Source of the DNA: Oceanospirillaceae bacterium
GTDB lineage: Bacteria; Pseudomonadota; Gammaproteobacteria; Pseudomonadales; Balneatricaceae
DNA: 64,000 nucleotides
Assembly (NCBI GenBank): GCA_013215505.1
Contig: JABSQZ010000001.1
Location: 124,001-188,000, forward strand
Direction: 5' to 3'
Part shown: positions 45,879 through 54,072 of the stretch, in pieces
Layout of the letters: the number at the start of each line of letters is the position of its first letter
Numbering within the stretch: position 1 is the first letter of the stretch
Program-made: the position numbers and the translations under genes
The notes under the pieces: model-generated
Seen by the model: the letters and a program-made list of their open reading frames with translations, nothing else
Database searches by the model: none
Told to the model about the DNA's origin: nothing

Positions 45879-45895
45879 TTGGCACGCTACATGCA
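45879..45895 (+). promoter_or_regulatory. Sigma-54 promoter of the SypM-like operon
   Basis: TTGGCACGCTACATGCA contains a perfect -24 TTGGCACG and a good -12 TGCA, with GG and GC 10 bases apart. It is the best sigma-54 promoter in the window and stands about 60 bases before the acetyltransferase start. Confidence 0.85.
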
Positions 45896-45956
45896 GTAGT
45901 CATTAAAAAGATCCGACTACTTTTAGTCTGAACGCTTCTGCTAATGGGGAATCACT

Positions 45957-46688
45957 ATGAGGGAACAGATACAACAATTGAAGTTGTGGATTAAAACATC
46001 AGAGCAACCGCTGGCCCTGAGCTGCCTAAAGCTGTACCGCGGATTAATTTATTTGGAGATTCCATCTCCCAAGTGGCTATTTAAAATCGTCGCTTTTGTG
46101 CATTTTTCAATAGCGGCCTGTTTTGCAAATTTTCTCAGGGTCTTTTACTGGACGCCGATGTTTAAAAGCAGCTTGGCCGAGGCTTGTTCTAAGCTGTATT
46201 TATACGGGGGTATGCCGATGATAATGGGGCCTTTGCAAATCCGCATTGGTAATAATTGCCGTATCAATGGTCAGACGACCTTTTGCGGGCGCTGTAATGA
46301 CTCCGCCCCACCATTGTTATCTATAGGTAATAACGTCGACATATCCTGGCAGACCACTATCGCCGTGGGCAGCCAGGTGATTATCGGCAATAACGTGCGC
46401 ATAGCAGCAAAAGGTTTTCTGGTGGGCTATCCAGGTCACCCCATAGATCCCCATGACCGAGCCCGGGGACTTGCAGACACTGATGAGCAAATCGGTGCTA
46501 TTGTCTTAGAAGACGATGTCTGGCTTGCATCAAATGTGACTGTTTTAGCTAACGTTACTATCGGCGCAGGGACTGTGGTCGCCACTGGTAGTATCGTCAC
46601 TAAAGACTTACCTGCCGGCGTGTTAGCCGCTGGAGTACCGGCCAAAATAATCAAATCGCTGCTGGAAACTAACCATAGTCAACTTTAG
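45957..46688 (+). CDS. Hexapeptide-repeat acetyltransferase (SypM-like)
   Basis: A 243-residue left-handed beta-helix acyltransferase of the WbbJ/CysE type. Hexapeptide repeats are visible from about residue 95 (IRIGNNCRINGQTTFC, LSIGNNVDISWQTTIAVGSQVIIGNNVRIAAKG) and the C-terminal coil LEDDVWLASNVTVLANVTIGAGTVVATGSIVTKDLPAGVLAAGVPAKII is classical. A hydrophobic N-terminal region may attach it to the membrane. It probably O-acetylates the exopolysaccharide, as proposed for SypM. Confidence 0.88.
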   Translation: MREQIQQLKLWIKTSEQPLALSCLKLYRGLIYLEIPSPKWLFKIVAFVHFSIAACFANFLRVFYWTPMFKSSLAEACSKLYLYGGMPMIMGPLQIRIGNNCRINGQTTFCGRCNDSAPPLLSIGNNVDISWQTTIAVGSQVIIGNNVRIAAKGFLVGYPGHPIDPHDRARGLADTDEQIGAIVLEDDVWLASNVTVLANVTIGAGTVVATGSIVTKDLPAGVLAAGVPAKIIKSLLETNHSQL

Positions 46689-46760
46689 CTACTATGATTA
46701 AAAAACCCCCTTAAGTGGCTTAGGTCGCTCATCAAAAAACGCGTTTTTCTGGAGATCTTA

Positions 46761-47876
46761 ATGAATATAGATATGTTGGTTTTTGGTGAAGATTGGGGCG
46801 CTCATCCCAGTAGCACTCAGCACTTAATCAACCATTTATTAGCTGAACAACAAATTCTTTGGATAAATTCTCTGGGCTTAAGAAGACCTAAATTAGATTG
46901 TCGGGATTTTTTTAGAGTCTGTAAAAAGCTCGCGGCCATGAGTCGACGCCAGGCGTTTGAACAATTACAACAGCAGCCTAAGTTACTCAACCCCATCAGC
47001 CTCTGCTGGCCAGGTAACAAAACCATACGTCAGCTCAACCGTCGGTTGTTACTTAAGCAGATCAGTCCTTTAGTGAAAGCCTCAGCCGTGCAGCCAATCC
47101 TCTGGACCTCCCTACCCTCAGCCGTTGACTTGGTCGGTCACTTAGGCGAACGAGCCTGTATCTATTACTGCGGGGATGATTTCTCTGCACTGGCGGGAGT
47201 CGATCATCAACCTGTCAGCGAAATGGAAGCCGAATTGGCTGAAAAAGCACATCTCATTATTACCGCCAGTGACAAGCTAGCACTAAAATTTCCCCAGGCT
47301 AAAACTGTCACTCTCACTCACGGTGTTGATTATCACCATTTTGCCACCCCGGTTAACGCGGCAAAAGATCTCCCCAGCGGGCTCACCGCAGGATTTTATG
47401 GCAGTATATCCTCATGGTTTGATCAACAGTTGATGTATCAAGTCGCCAGGCGGCTGCCAAATTGGAAATTTATTATAATCGGGCCAATACAGACGGATGT
47501 GTCACTGCTACAAAAATTGTCCAATGTCTACCTACTGGGGCCACGTCCCTATCGGCAATTGCCTAGCTATAGCCAACACTGGTATGTAAGTATTTTGCCC
47601 TTTAGTAAAAATCGACAAATTGAAGCCTGCAACCCACTTAAGTTACGTGAATATTTAGCGGCTGGCAGGCCGATAGTCAGCACGGCTTTCCCGGCGTTAA
47701 AAGGTTTCGAGGCACTGATTAATATTGCCGACAGTGCCGATCAATTTGCCGACCAACTTCAACATTGCCTGCTCTATCAAGATGAAGAGCAAAAACAAGC
47801 GCGTCAGGCCCGCGTCATCGATGCCAGCTGGCAGGCGAAAGCGCAGCAGTTAAAACAACTATTAATTGAGCTGTAA
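46761..47876 (+). CDS. Glycosyltransferase, GT4-like (SypN-like)
   Basis: A 371-residue GT-B-type enzyme. N-terminal MLVFGEDWGAHPSSTQHLINHLL and C-terminal GFYGSISSWFDQQLMYQVARRLPNWKFIIIGP with LKLREYLAAGRPIVSTAFPALKGFE are typical of glycosyltransferases of capsule and biofilm clusters (TuaH-like). It follows the acetyltransferase in the M-N order of syp. Sugar specificity cannot be read. Confidence 0.87.
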   Translation: MNIDMLVFGEDWGAHPSSTQHLINHLLAEQQILWINSLGLRRPKLDCRDFFRVCKKLAAMSRRQAFEQLQQQPKLLNPISLCWPGNKTIRQLNRRLLLKQISPLVKASAVQPILWTSLPSAVDLVGHLGERACIYYCGDDFSALAGVDHQPVSEMEAELAEKAHLIITASDKLALKFPQAKTVTLTHGVDYHHFATPVNAAKDLPSGLTAGFYGSISSWFDQQLMYQVARRLPNWKFIIIGPIQTDVSLLQKLSNVYLLGPRPYRQLPSYSQHWYVSILPFSKNRQIEACNPLKLREYLAAGRPIVSTAFPALKGFEALINIADSADQFADQLQHCLLYQDEEQKQARQARVIDASWQAKAQQLKQLLIEL

Positions 47877-48015
47877 AAACTCCCCACAGAGTATGCATTT
47901 GGCTGGCCTCTAAAGAGGCTCCACCCGACACATCATCCCCTAGCTAACCTGGCAATTATCGACATTCACTCACTACCGGTCTTAACAGAGATGCTTTTGT
48001 AACTGTTCAAACTGA

Positions 48016-48030
48016 CTCGCAGTTTGCGAA
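48016..48030 (-). promoter_or_regulatory. SypG-type enhancer before the SypB-like gene
   Basis: On the minus strand TTCGCAAACTGCGAG fits TTCTCANNNTGCDWN with one mismatch. The site is a perfect dyad, TCGCA-N3-TGCGA, and stands about 85 bases upstream of a sigma-54-like element. Confidence 0.6.
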
Positions 48031-48113
48031 AACTGCTATTTTGGTATTTTACAGCAAGCAACAAATCAACTTAACCTCTTGTTATTAAATCAAATAAAAA
48101 AACAAACCAGTAT

Positions 48114-48129
48114 TGGCCTAAACAATGCA
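48114..48129 (+). promoter_or_regulatory. Sigma-54 promoter candidate of the SypB-O-P-Q-R operon
   Basis: TGGCCTAAACAATGCA has TGGC and TGCA with GG and GC 10 bases apart. It is about 65 bases before the lipoprotein gene. The rest of the 317-base gap holds only AT-rich sequence. Confidence 0.6.
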
Positions 48130-48193
48130 TTATTTGTTATATGGATCATTTTATCGCTGTTATTTGCAGGTCAATAATCACGAGGAGTTAAAA

Positions 48194-48688
48194 ATGCAAA
48201 GTTATCAGATTAAGACATGGCTATTATTTTGTTGCTTGAGTTCACTGCTCGGCTGTGCCAATAATTATCCGCTGCTACAACAGCAAATGGCGACTGATGC
48301 CACTTTGGATCGCAGTGGCAGCCAGCGAATATCAGTGAACACTTTATTGCAAAATGCCGCAACAGGCACTATCGCTAAAGTGTCACAGAAAACTGTTGCT
48401 GTGCCCTTAAAATTACAATTTCAGGGCACCAACATTGAGTTAAGCAACGTCCAACAACAACGTTTAAGACTTTATGCCAACGCTCTATCGGCCCCTGTTC
48501 TGCGTGTTCATTGCGGGGCTGTCAATAACAGTGCCGCATTACAAGGGGCTGCAATCGCCCTGCGTCGCTGTCAGAAAGTACAGCAATTTCTCTCTAGCAT
48601 CGAACAACAATCGCAAGCTGTGGTGCAAGCGGATGCTCCGCTGCAGATAATCACCATCGCCGCCGCCAATCGCCAGTCAGGGTTATAA
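48194..48688 (+). CDS. OmpA-like lipoprotein (SypB-like)
   Basis: A 164-residue lipoprotein with lipobox LLGC (Cys21) after the signal peptide. The C-terminal 90 residues look like a shortened OmpA/Pal peptidoglycan-binding domain: LQFQGTNIELSNVQQQRLRLYANAL, then CGAVNNSAALQGAAIALRRCQKVQQFLSS in place of the usual GHTD...RA-x-V. The key aspartate is lost, so binding may be weak. AGGAG places the start at 48194. SypB of V. fischeri is an OmpA-like protein in the same kind of locus. Confidence 0.78.
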   Translation: MQSYQIKTWLLFCCLSSLLGCANNYPLLQQQMATDATLDRSGSQRISVNTLLQNAATGTIAKVSQKTVAVPLKLQFQGTNIELSNVQQQRLRLYANALSAPVLRVHCGAVNNSAALQGAAIALRRCQKVQQFLSSIEQQSQAVVQADAPLQIITIAAANRQSGL

Positions 48689-48690
48689 CA

Positions 48691-50139
48691 GTGAACCGTG
48701 CCGGTATTAGTAAGAATCTGGGGGCCATTTGTTGGGCCGCCTGGCGCCGGCGCTATTTAATTGCCCTGCCAATTGTGCTGATGCCTTTTGTCGGACTCAG
48801 TGTTGGACTGCTTGCCACAAAACACTATGAGACCTCTACTACTTTACTTTTCCAGGAAGCCTCTCAGCACAACCCCTTTCTGGAAGACCTGTCCATTGCC
48901 ATCAATTTAAAAGCGCGAATGGTGTCATTAAATGCACTGTTGCACAGCCGGCATATTTTGGCGGGTGTAGCCTGGAAAATGGACATGATTACTGCAGACA
49001 TGAGCAAAGAAGATAAAGCTCTGGTTATCAGCACTTTATCTAAATCTTTAAGTGCTGAGTTAGTCGGCGAAAATATCATAAAAATTAAATATAAGACCCG
49101 AGTGAAAGAGAACATCATCGATATTTTAAACACTGTCAGTTTAAGTTTTATCGAGAGGGTACTAGCCCCGCAGCGCTCTTCTATCATTCAATCAGAAAAT
49201 TTTCTGGCAAAAGAGTTAGAGAGACGTAAAGCTGACTTATCGTTAGCGGATCAGGCCCTGGCGGATTATAAAAACCGTTTTGCCAGTGAATTACCGACTC
49301 TGCACGCCGGCAACGTGCATCGTCTGAACGAGTTACAAATGAGCTTGGCGGAAAAGAAAGTTGCTCTGGAAGGCGCCCGGGCGGCTAAAAAAAGTTTAGC
49401 CAATCGGCTCTCTCAAACTAACCCGGTGGTGGGAAAAATCGAAGAGCGCATCATCAATTTAATGGCCGAACTCACGCAACTGCGCGCCCGATATACTGAT
49501 CAGCACAGCCAAGTACAACATATTCTAGTCAACTTGCATTCCCTGGAGAAAGAGCGGAATCGGCTACTGGCCAAGACACAAATTGTAACCAACGACAATT
49601 TAGATAAAGCCAAATTAGAGCGGCTGTGGGCCATTGCAACAACGACCACGACGGACCCCGAGCAAAAACACCAGCCACTGTTAATTGTGCAGCTGCAGCG
49701 ACTGCAGCAAGGCGATGATCAAGTGCAACGTTTAAGCATAGAAGTGCTATCGCTGCAGAGCGCTATTGAGAAATTGCAGAAAAGAGTCGATGGCTTCGGT
49801 GCTCATGAACAACATTTAAATGAGCTAAAGAGGCAGATTTTAGTGCGACAAAATATCTATCAGGATTTAGCTGAGCGTCACGAATTGGCCAGAGTCACAG
49901 AGTCATTAGGCAAAAGTGAAGAAAACGATCGGGTGAAATTGATAGATGCACCCTTTGAACCTCTGGCACCGAGTAACTTACCTTTAACGCTGTTTTTACT
50001 GGCGGGATTTATTTGTGGATGCGCACTGGGCTCAGGTCTGGCATTAATTGCTGAGTTACTGGATACCAGTATCAGACGTAAAGACACCGTCAGCAGCATA
50101 TTACAGACAGTGGTGATTAGTAGAGTACCGCCACAGTGA
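48691..50139 (+). CDS. Wzz-type chain-length/polysaccharide co-polymerase (SypO-like)
   Basis: A 482-residue inner-membrane protein with a GTG start. One helix near the N-terminus (YLIALPIVLMPFVGLSVGLLA), a long periplasmic coiled-coil region (residues about 165-395), and a C-terminal helix (LTLFLLAGFICGCALGSGLALIAELL). It has no fused kinase domain. It controls polymer length together with the Wzy enzyme. It lies 2 bases after the lipoprotein gene. Confidence 0.88.
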   Translation: MNRAGISKNLGAICWAAWRRRYLIALPIVLMPFVGLSVGLLATKHYETSTTLLFQEASQHNPFLEDLSIAINLKARMVSLNALLHSRHILAGVAWKMDMITADMSKEDKALVISTLSKSLSAELVGENIIKIKYKTRVKENIIDILNTVSLSFIERVLAPQRSSIIQSENFLAKELERRKADLSLADQALADYKNRFASELPTLHAGNVHRLNELQMSLAEKKVALEGARAAKKSLANRLSQTNPVVGKIEERIINLMAELTQLRARYTDQHSQVQHILVNLHSLEKERNRLLAKTQIVTNDNLDKAKLERLWAIATTTTTDPEQKHQPLLIVQLQRLQQGDDQVQRLSIEVLSLQSAIEKLQKRVDGFGAHEQHLNELKRQILVRQNIYQDLAERHELARVTESLGKSEENDRVKLIDAPFEPLAPSNLPLTLFLLAGFICGCALGSGLALIAELLDTSIRRKDTVSSILQTVVISRVPPQ

Positions 50140-50159
50140 CTTGATTAAGGAGACTGAAC

Positions 50160-51239
50160 ATGAAAAAAACCATCTTACAAGTTGTACAACATTTACGTCC
50201 TGGTGGCATAGAGACAATGGCACTGGAATTAATGAAACAATTAAGCCCTGACCATACTGTACATTTGGTGAGTCTGGAGGGTAACTATCAAGAGGCTGTG
50301 AGCGCCTGGCCGAGGTTGGCCAGTGTCAAAACTCAGCTGCATTTTCTGAACAAAAAACCCGGGGTCAGTGTCGTCACACTTTGGCATCTATGCCGCCTAA
50401 TCAAAGCGTTGGGAGTCAGCGCAATACACAGTCACCACAGTGGCCCACTACTTTACGCAGGTCTCGCTGGAAAAATCACAGCAATCAACACCCATATACA
50501 CACAGAACACGACGTCTGGCACTTAATGAAGCTAAAAAACCGGCGCTTACACCGGGTTTTACTGAAAGTGATTAAGCCAATCTTAGTGGCGGATTGCAAT
50601 CAAGTTGCCAGCCAATTGCATCACTATTTCCCGACAACACCGGTACAAGTGATCAGCAATGGTATTGACATGCAACATTTTGTTCCGGCTTTTGGCGAAC
50701 AGAAGCTGTTATTGCGTAGACGCTTAGGCTTACCTGAAAAGAGTTTTCTAATCGGCTGCGCTGCCAGATTGGAACAAGTTAAAAACCACAATATGTTGCT
50801 AGAGGTCTTTCGAAAACTAGCCGGGGATTCAATTTTAGTATTGGCAGGTAATGGCTCACTGCATCAGTCCCTGGCAGCCAAGTGCAAAAAAATGGGCATC
50901 GCCAACAAAGTGTTTTTTTTAGGTAATCAGGATGAGATGCTGCCCTTCTATCAGGCACTGGATTTGTTTTGTCTGGTATCCCATAACGAGGGGCTACCTT
51001 TATCACCCATTGAAGCTCAAGCCTGTGCTATTCCGGTCATATTAACGGATGTGGGAGGCTGTCACAGTATTGTCTGTCCAAGAACCGGCACTTTGATAGA
51101 GGCGGGAAATGCCCGGATGTTAGAAAAAGCTATTGTGCAACAACTTCAAGGTCACCGGGACGGCTCCCCGAGGCCCTTCGCCATGGCGGTTGGTGATCTA
51201 CAGGAAACCGTTAATAGCTATCGCAGCTTGTTAACCTAA
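50160..51239 (+). CDS. Glycosyltransferase family 4 (SypP-like)
   Basis: A 359-residue GT-B enzyme: QVVQHLRPGGIETMALELMKQL at the start, HSHHSGPLLYAGLAGK, IGCAARLEQVKNHNMLLEVFRKL, and VSHNEGLPLSPIEAQACAIPVILTDVGG with the conserved E-x7-E-like site. GGAG before the ATG. Part of the B-O-P-Q-R operon. Confidence 0.92.
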   Translation: MKKTILQVVQHLRPGGIETMALELMKQLSPDHTVHLVSLEGNYQEAVSAWPRLASVKTQLHFLNKKPGVSVVTLWHLCRLIKALGVSAIHSHHSGPLLYAGLAGKITAINTHIHTEHDVWHLMKLKNRRLHRVLLKVIKPILVADCNQVASQLHHYFPTTPVQVISNGIDMQHFVPAFGEQKLLLRRRLGLPEKSFLIGCAARLEQVKNHNMLLEVFRKLAGDSILVLAGNGSLHQSLAAKCKKMGIANKVFFLGNQDEMLPFYQALDLFCLVSHNEGLPLSPIEAQACAIPVILTDVGGCHSIVCPRTGTLIEAGNARMLEKAIVQQLQGHRDGSPRPFAMAVGDLQETVNSYRSLLT

Positions 51240-51255
51240 AACGGAGGAAGTCACT

Positions 51256-52422
51256 ATGTTTATTGCATTGTTATCACTGACCTTAGCGCTGTGGCTACTG
51301 ATTTTGTATCACCATATAATTTACCCTCTTATACTACTCAGAGTCTGCAAGGCAGCACCTAAGTCAGTCATAAAGAAAAGCACGGGGACATTTAATACCC
51401 TTGATGTTTTACCCAGTATCAGTTTATTAGTGCCTGCTTATAATGAGGCTGATTACATTGCTGATAAGATCAGAAACCTCGCTAGCTTAGATTACCCCAG
51501 TGACAAATTATCTATTCTGATCGTCTGTGATGGTTGCACTGACAATACTGTGCAAATAGCTCAGCAGTGCATGACTGAGCCGGAAAACAGACACTTAAAT
51601 ATCAGTGTGCTAAAGCTTGCAAAAAACATCGGTAAAACTGCTATTTTAAATCGCTTTATACCGCAACTACCGGGTGAAATTGTCGCACTCACTGACACTT
51701 CGGCACTGTTATCCATGGATGCCTTATTAATCGCCGCTAAGTGTTTTTGGCAAACAGATGTAGATATAGTCGCAGCCAGTTACCAACTCCTGGCCCCAGG
51801 CTGTGCCGGTGAGTCTCTGTACTGGCAATATCAGAGCCGCATAAAACAGGCGGAGGCCAATACAGGAAACCCTATAGGCATGCATGGAGCCCTGTATTTT
51901 TTTCGAGCCAAAAATTTTATTTCCCTACCAACAGATACCATAAACGATGATTTTATCTTGCCGATGTTGATGGTTGAGAAGGGAAAAACAGCTATCTATT
52001 GCAGTACTATCGTGGCCCTGGAATTGGAACAAACCGACAGTGTCATGGACCATAAACGCCGAATGCGCATCGCGGCGGGAAATATCCAACAGTTGATCTA
52101 CTGCAGCGGGTTATTGCGTCCTATATTTAAAGGCACAGCGGTAAATTTTTTCAGCGGTAAAGTACTGCGGGCATTAATGCCACTGATATTACTGGCGCAA
52201 ATGTGCTTGTGCCTGATTCTCGCCCTGCTAAGTCCGGTATTTTTATCCCTGGCCCTGTTGCAACTCAGTGCCATTTTACTGGCATGGCTGAGCATAAAAC
52301 TGCAGCGGGTACCTATCCCAATATTATGCAAATTATTGTTTTACCTGATCAATGGTTATAGATACGGCTTACTGGGTAGCTGGCATTACCTAAGAGCCGC
52401 AAAATCTGGCCATTGGCATTAA
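51256..52422 (+). CDS. Membrane glycosyltransferase family 2 (SypQ-like)
   Basis: A 388-residue processive-type GT2 with an N-terminal helix (LSLTLALWLLILYHHIIYPLILL), catalytic domain (SISLLVPAYNEADYIADKIRNL; ILIVCDGCTDNTVQIA; ALTDTSALLS; INDDFILPMLMVEKG; DHKRRMRIAAGNIQQL) and two to three C-terminal helices (ALMPLILLAQMCLCLILALL). It adds a sugar at the cytoplasmic face of the inner membrane. Confidence 0.91.
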   Translation: MFIALLSLTLALWLLILYHHIIYPLILLRVCKAAPKSVIKKSTGTFNTLDVLPSISLLVPAYNEADYIADKIRNLASLDYPSDKLSILIVCDGCTDNTVQIAQQCMTEPENRHLNISVLKLAKNIGKTAILNRFIPQLPGEIVALTDTSALLSMDALLIAAKCFWQTDVDIVAASYQLLAPGCAGESLYWQYQSRIKQAEANTGNPIGMHGALYFFRAKNFISLPTDTINDDFILPMLMVEKGKTAIYCSTIVALELEQTDSVMDHKRRMRIAAGNIQQLIYCSGLLRPIFKGTAVNFFSGKVLRALMPLILLAQMCLCLILALLSPVFLSLALLQLSAILLAWLSIKLQRVPIPILCKLLFYLINGYRYGLLGSWHYLRAAKSGHWH

Positions 52423-52443
52423 AGTAACAACAGGAGAATTACC

Positions 52444-53091
52444 ATGATTCCTAAGCGAAGCGAATATATACCCAATATTGTATTAAATCTTAAACGTGCT
52501 ACAGATATAGCTTGCGCCCTGGCGGGCCTCGGCCTGGGCATACTGATACTGCCAGTCATTGTTTTGTGCATAAAACTGGAGTCATCCGGACCGATTTTCT
52601 TTCGCCAGTTGCGGATCGGTAAAGCCAGCGAAACTTGTACCGAAATATTCTGGATGTACAAATTGAGAACCATGCAAGACAACGCCGAGAAAAACACCGG
52701 CGCTGTCTGGGCCAGTGCTGCAGATCCAAGAATAACGAAGGTAGGACAATTTTTGCGCAAGACTCGTCTGGATGAGCTACCACAGCTATACAACGTTTTA
52801 CGCGGTGATATGTCTATTATTGGCCCCCGACCGGAACGACCTGGTTTTTACGCTAAACTGGAGCGCGCCATACCCTACTTCTGCGAGCGCACTTGGGGTT
52901 TAAAACCCGGTATTACCGGCTTAGCTCAAGTAAACCAAGGATATGATCGCAATATTGAAGACGTGCGCAATAAAGTCGCCTTTGATCACATATACGCACT
53001 AAGCCTCTCTTCCATATTTCCCTGGCTAATAATGGACGCCAGTATCCTCGTTCGTACTCTGTGGGTAATGATCAGTGGCAGGGGCCAATAA
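52444..53091 (+). CDS. Undecaprenyl-phosphate sugar transferase (SypR-like)
   Basis: A 215-residue initiating phosphoglycosyltransferase of the monotopic bacterial sugar transferase family. One membrane hairpin (CALAGLGLGILILPVIVLCIKLES) is followed by the catalytic signatures FWMYKLRTMQDNAE, FLRKTRLDELPQLYNVLRGDMSIIGPRPERPGF and GLKPGITGLAQVN. It primes repeat-unit synthesis on the lipid carrier. It is the last gene of its operon; 500 gene-free bases follow. Confidence 0.95.
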   Translation: MIPKRSEYIPNIVLNLKRATDIACALAGLGLGILILPVIVLCIKLESSGPIFFRQLRIGKASETCTEIFWMYKLRTMQDNAEKNTGAVWASAADPRITKVGQFLRKTRLDELPQLYNVLRGDMSIIGPRPERPGFYAKLERAIPYFCERTWGLKPGITGLAQVNQGYDRNIEDVRNKVAFDHIYALSLSSIFPWLIMDASILVRTLWVMISGRGQ

Positions 53092-53204
53092 CTTAGTCTT
53101 TACTGTCTATATCTTCAACAATCTACTACCTGCTAGCTCTTTACGCTGCTTTACTGGTAGTAGAACTTTACAGTTCTACCTGACCACTTCAACTCGCTAC
53201 TCGA

Positions 53205-53295
53205 TACTTCCTACTTCCTACTTCCTACTTCCGTCTTCCGTCTTCCGTCTTCCGTCTTCCGTCTTCCGACTTCTGACTTCCGACTTCCGACTTTT
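53205..53295. repeat. Heptad array of 13 units, TACTTCC/GTCTTCC/GACTTCC
   Basis: Four copies of TACTTCC, five of GTCTTCC, then GACTTCT, two of GACTTCC and GACTTTT, in perfect 7-base register over 91 bases. It lies between the SypR-like gene and the enhancer of the SypA-like gene. The block structure shows that variants have been amplified within the array. Confidence 0.95.
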
Positions 53296-53299
53296 TTCC

Positions 53300-53326
53300 T
53301 TCTCAATTTGATTCTCAATTTGCGAT
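53300..53326 (+). promoter_or_regulatory. Paired SypG-type enhancers before the SypA-like gene
   Basis: TTCTCAATTTGCGAT (53312-53326) matches TTCTCANNNTGCDWN at all defined positions. A second, partial copy TTCTCAATTTGATTC (53300-53314) overlaps it at a 12-base offset. A sigma-54 promoter lies about 75 bases downstream. Confidence 0.75.
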
Positions 53327-53398
53327 CGGGCCATAAACCACTCTTAAAAAACCTCCTCAAACCCGGATATTTGCTATGTTTTCAACAAGTTAATTTTG

Positions 53399-53414
53399 TG
53401 GCATCCATTATGCA
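53399..53414 (+). promoter_or_regulatory. Sigma-54 promoter of the SypA-C-D operon
   Basis: TGGCATCCATTATGCA has TGGCA and TGCA with GG and GC exactly 10 bases apart. It would give a leader of about 165 bases before the STAS gene; that leader shows no further feature. Confidence 0.7.
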
Positions 53415-53591
53415 TGATCTAAATAACCTCTGGATAAATTATGTTAAGTAATCACAGCCTCGAGGCAACCAACCTGAGGGTCACTGCAATACGTTGAATG
53501 CCCTCCTGTGTCTTGGTCATTACTTTGATTTGATAGTGCATTTATTCATAATTTATCCGGGGGTACCAAAAGTCAGTGGGAGGATCACAGT

Positions 53592-53909
53592 ATGACTAAT
53601 GTACAGAAACAGCAACTTAATAAACTTGAACTTCGCATGTGCATCAACGGAGACTTAGACGCTGCGGCCATTGCATATTTAAGGCAAGACTTCGATCTTT
53701 TGGCCAGGTCTTCCTGTGATATACAGTTAGAATTTTCCAACGTGCCTTTTATTGATTCATCGGGAGTCGGCGCCATCGTCTTTTTATTTAAGCGCATGCG
53801 GGTCGAGAATAGAAATCTAAAAATCATCGGTGCACAGGGACAACCTTTAAAACTGCTACAGCATTTAAGAGTTGACCGCACCATTGATATAAACAGGTCC
53901 CTGCCTTGA
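53592..53909 (+). CDS. STAS-domain anti-sigma-antagonist-like protein (SypA-like)
   Basis: A 105-residue single STAS domain. The phosphorylation loop reads PFIDSSGVGAIVFLFKRM with Ser56 and Ser57. As I recall, the regulatory serine of V. fischeri SypA is also Ser56. In that system the unphosphorylated protein promotes biofilm formation and SypE controls its state. The kinase/phosphatase partner here is the minus-strand gene at 56930. It heads an operon with the export protein. Confidence 0.9.
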   Translation: MTNVQKQQLNKLELRMCINGDLDAAAIAYLRQDFDLLARSSCDIQLEFSNVPFIDSSGVGAIVFLFKRMRVENRNLKIIGAQGQPLKLLQHLRVDRTIDINRSLP

Positions 53910-54072
53910 ACAACATGCCGATAAATTCGCAATCTTATCAACAAACGTACGCAGGCACAGCGGACTAGTTCACAGCTTTCCTAAACCCAGGCCTATTAGC
54001 GATCAACACTAGTACTCAGTGTTACCCGCTCGGCAGACCGGCTGAGTTATTAACCTTTAACAGGAGCAGACG

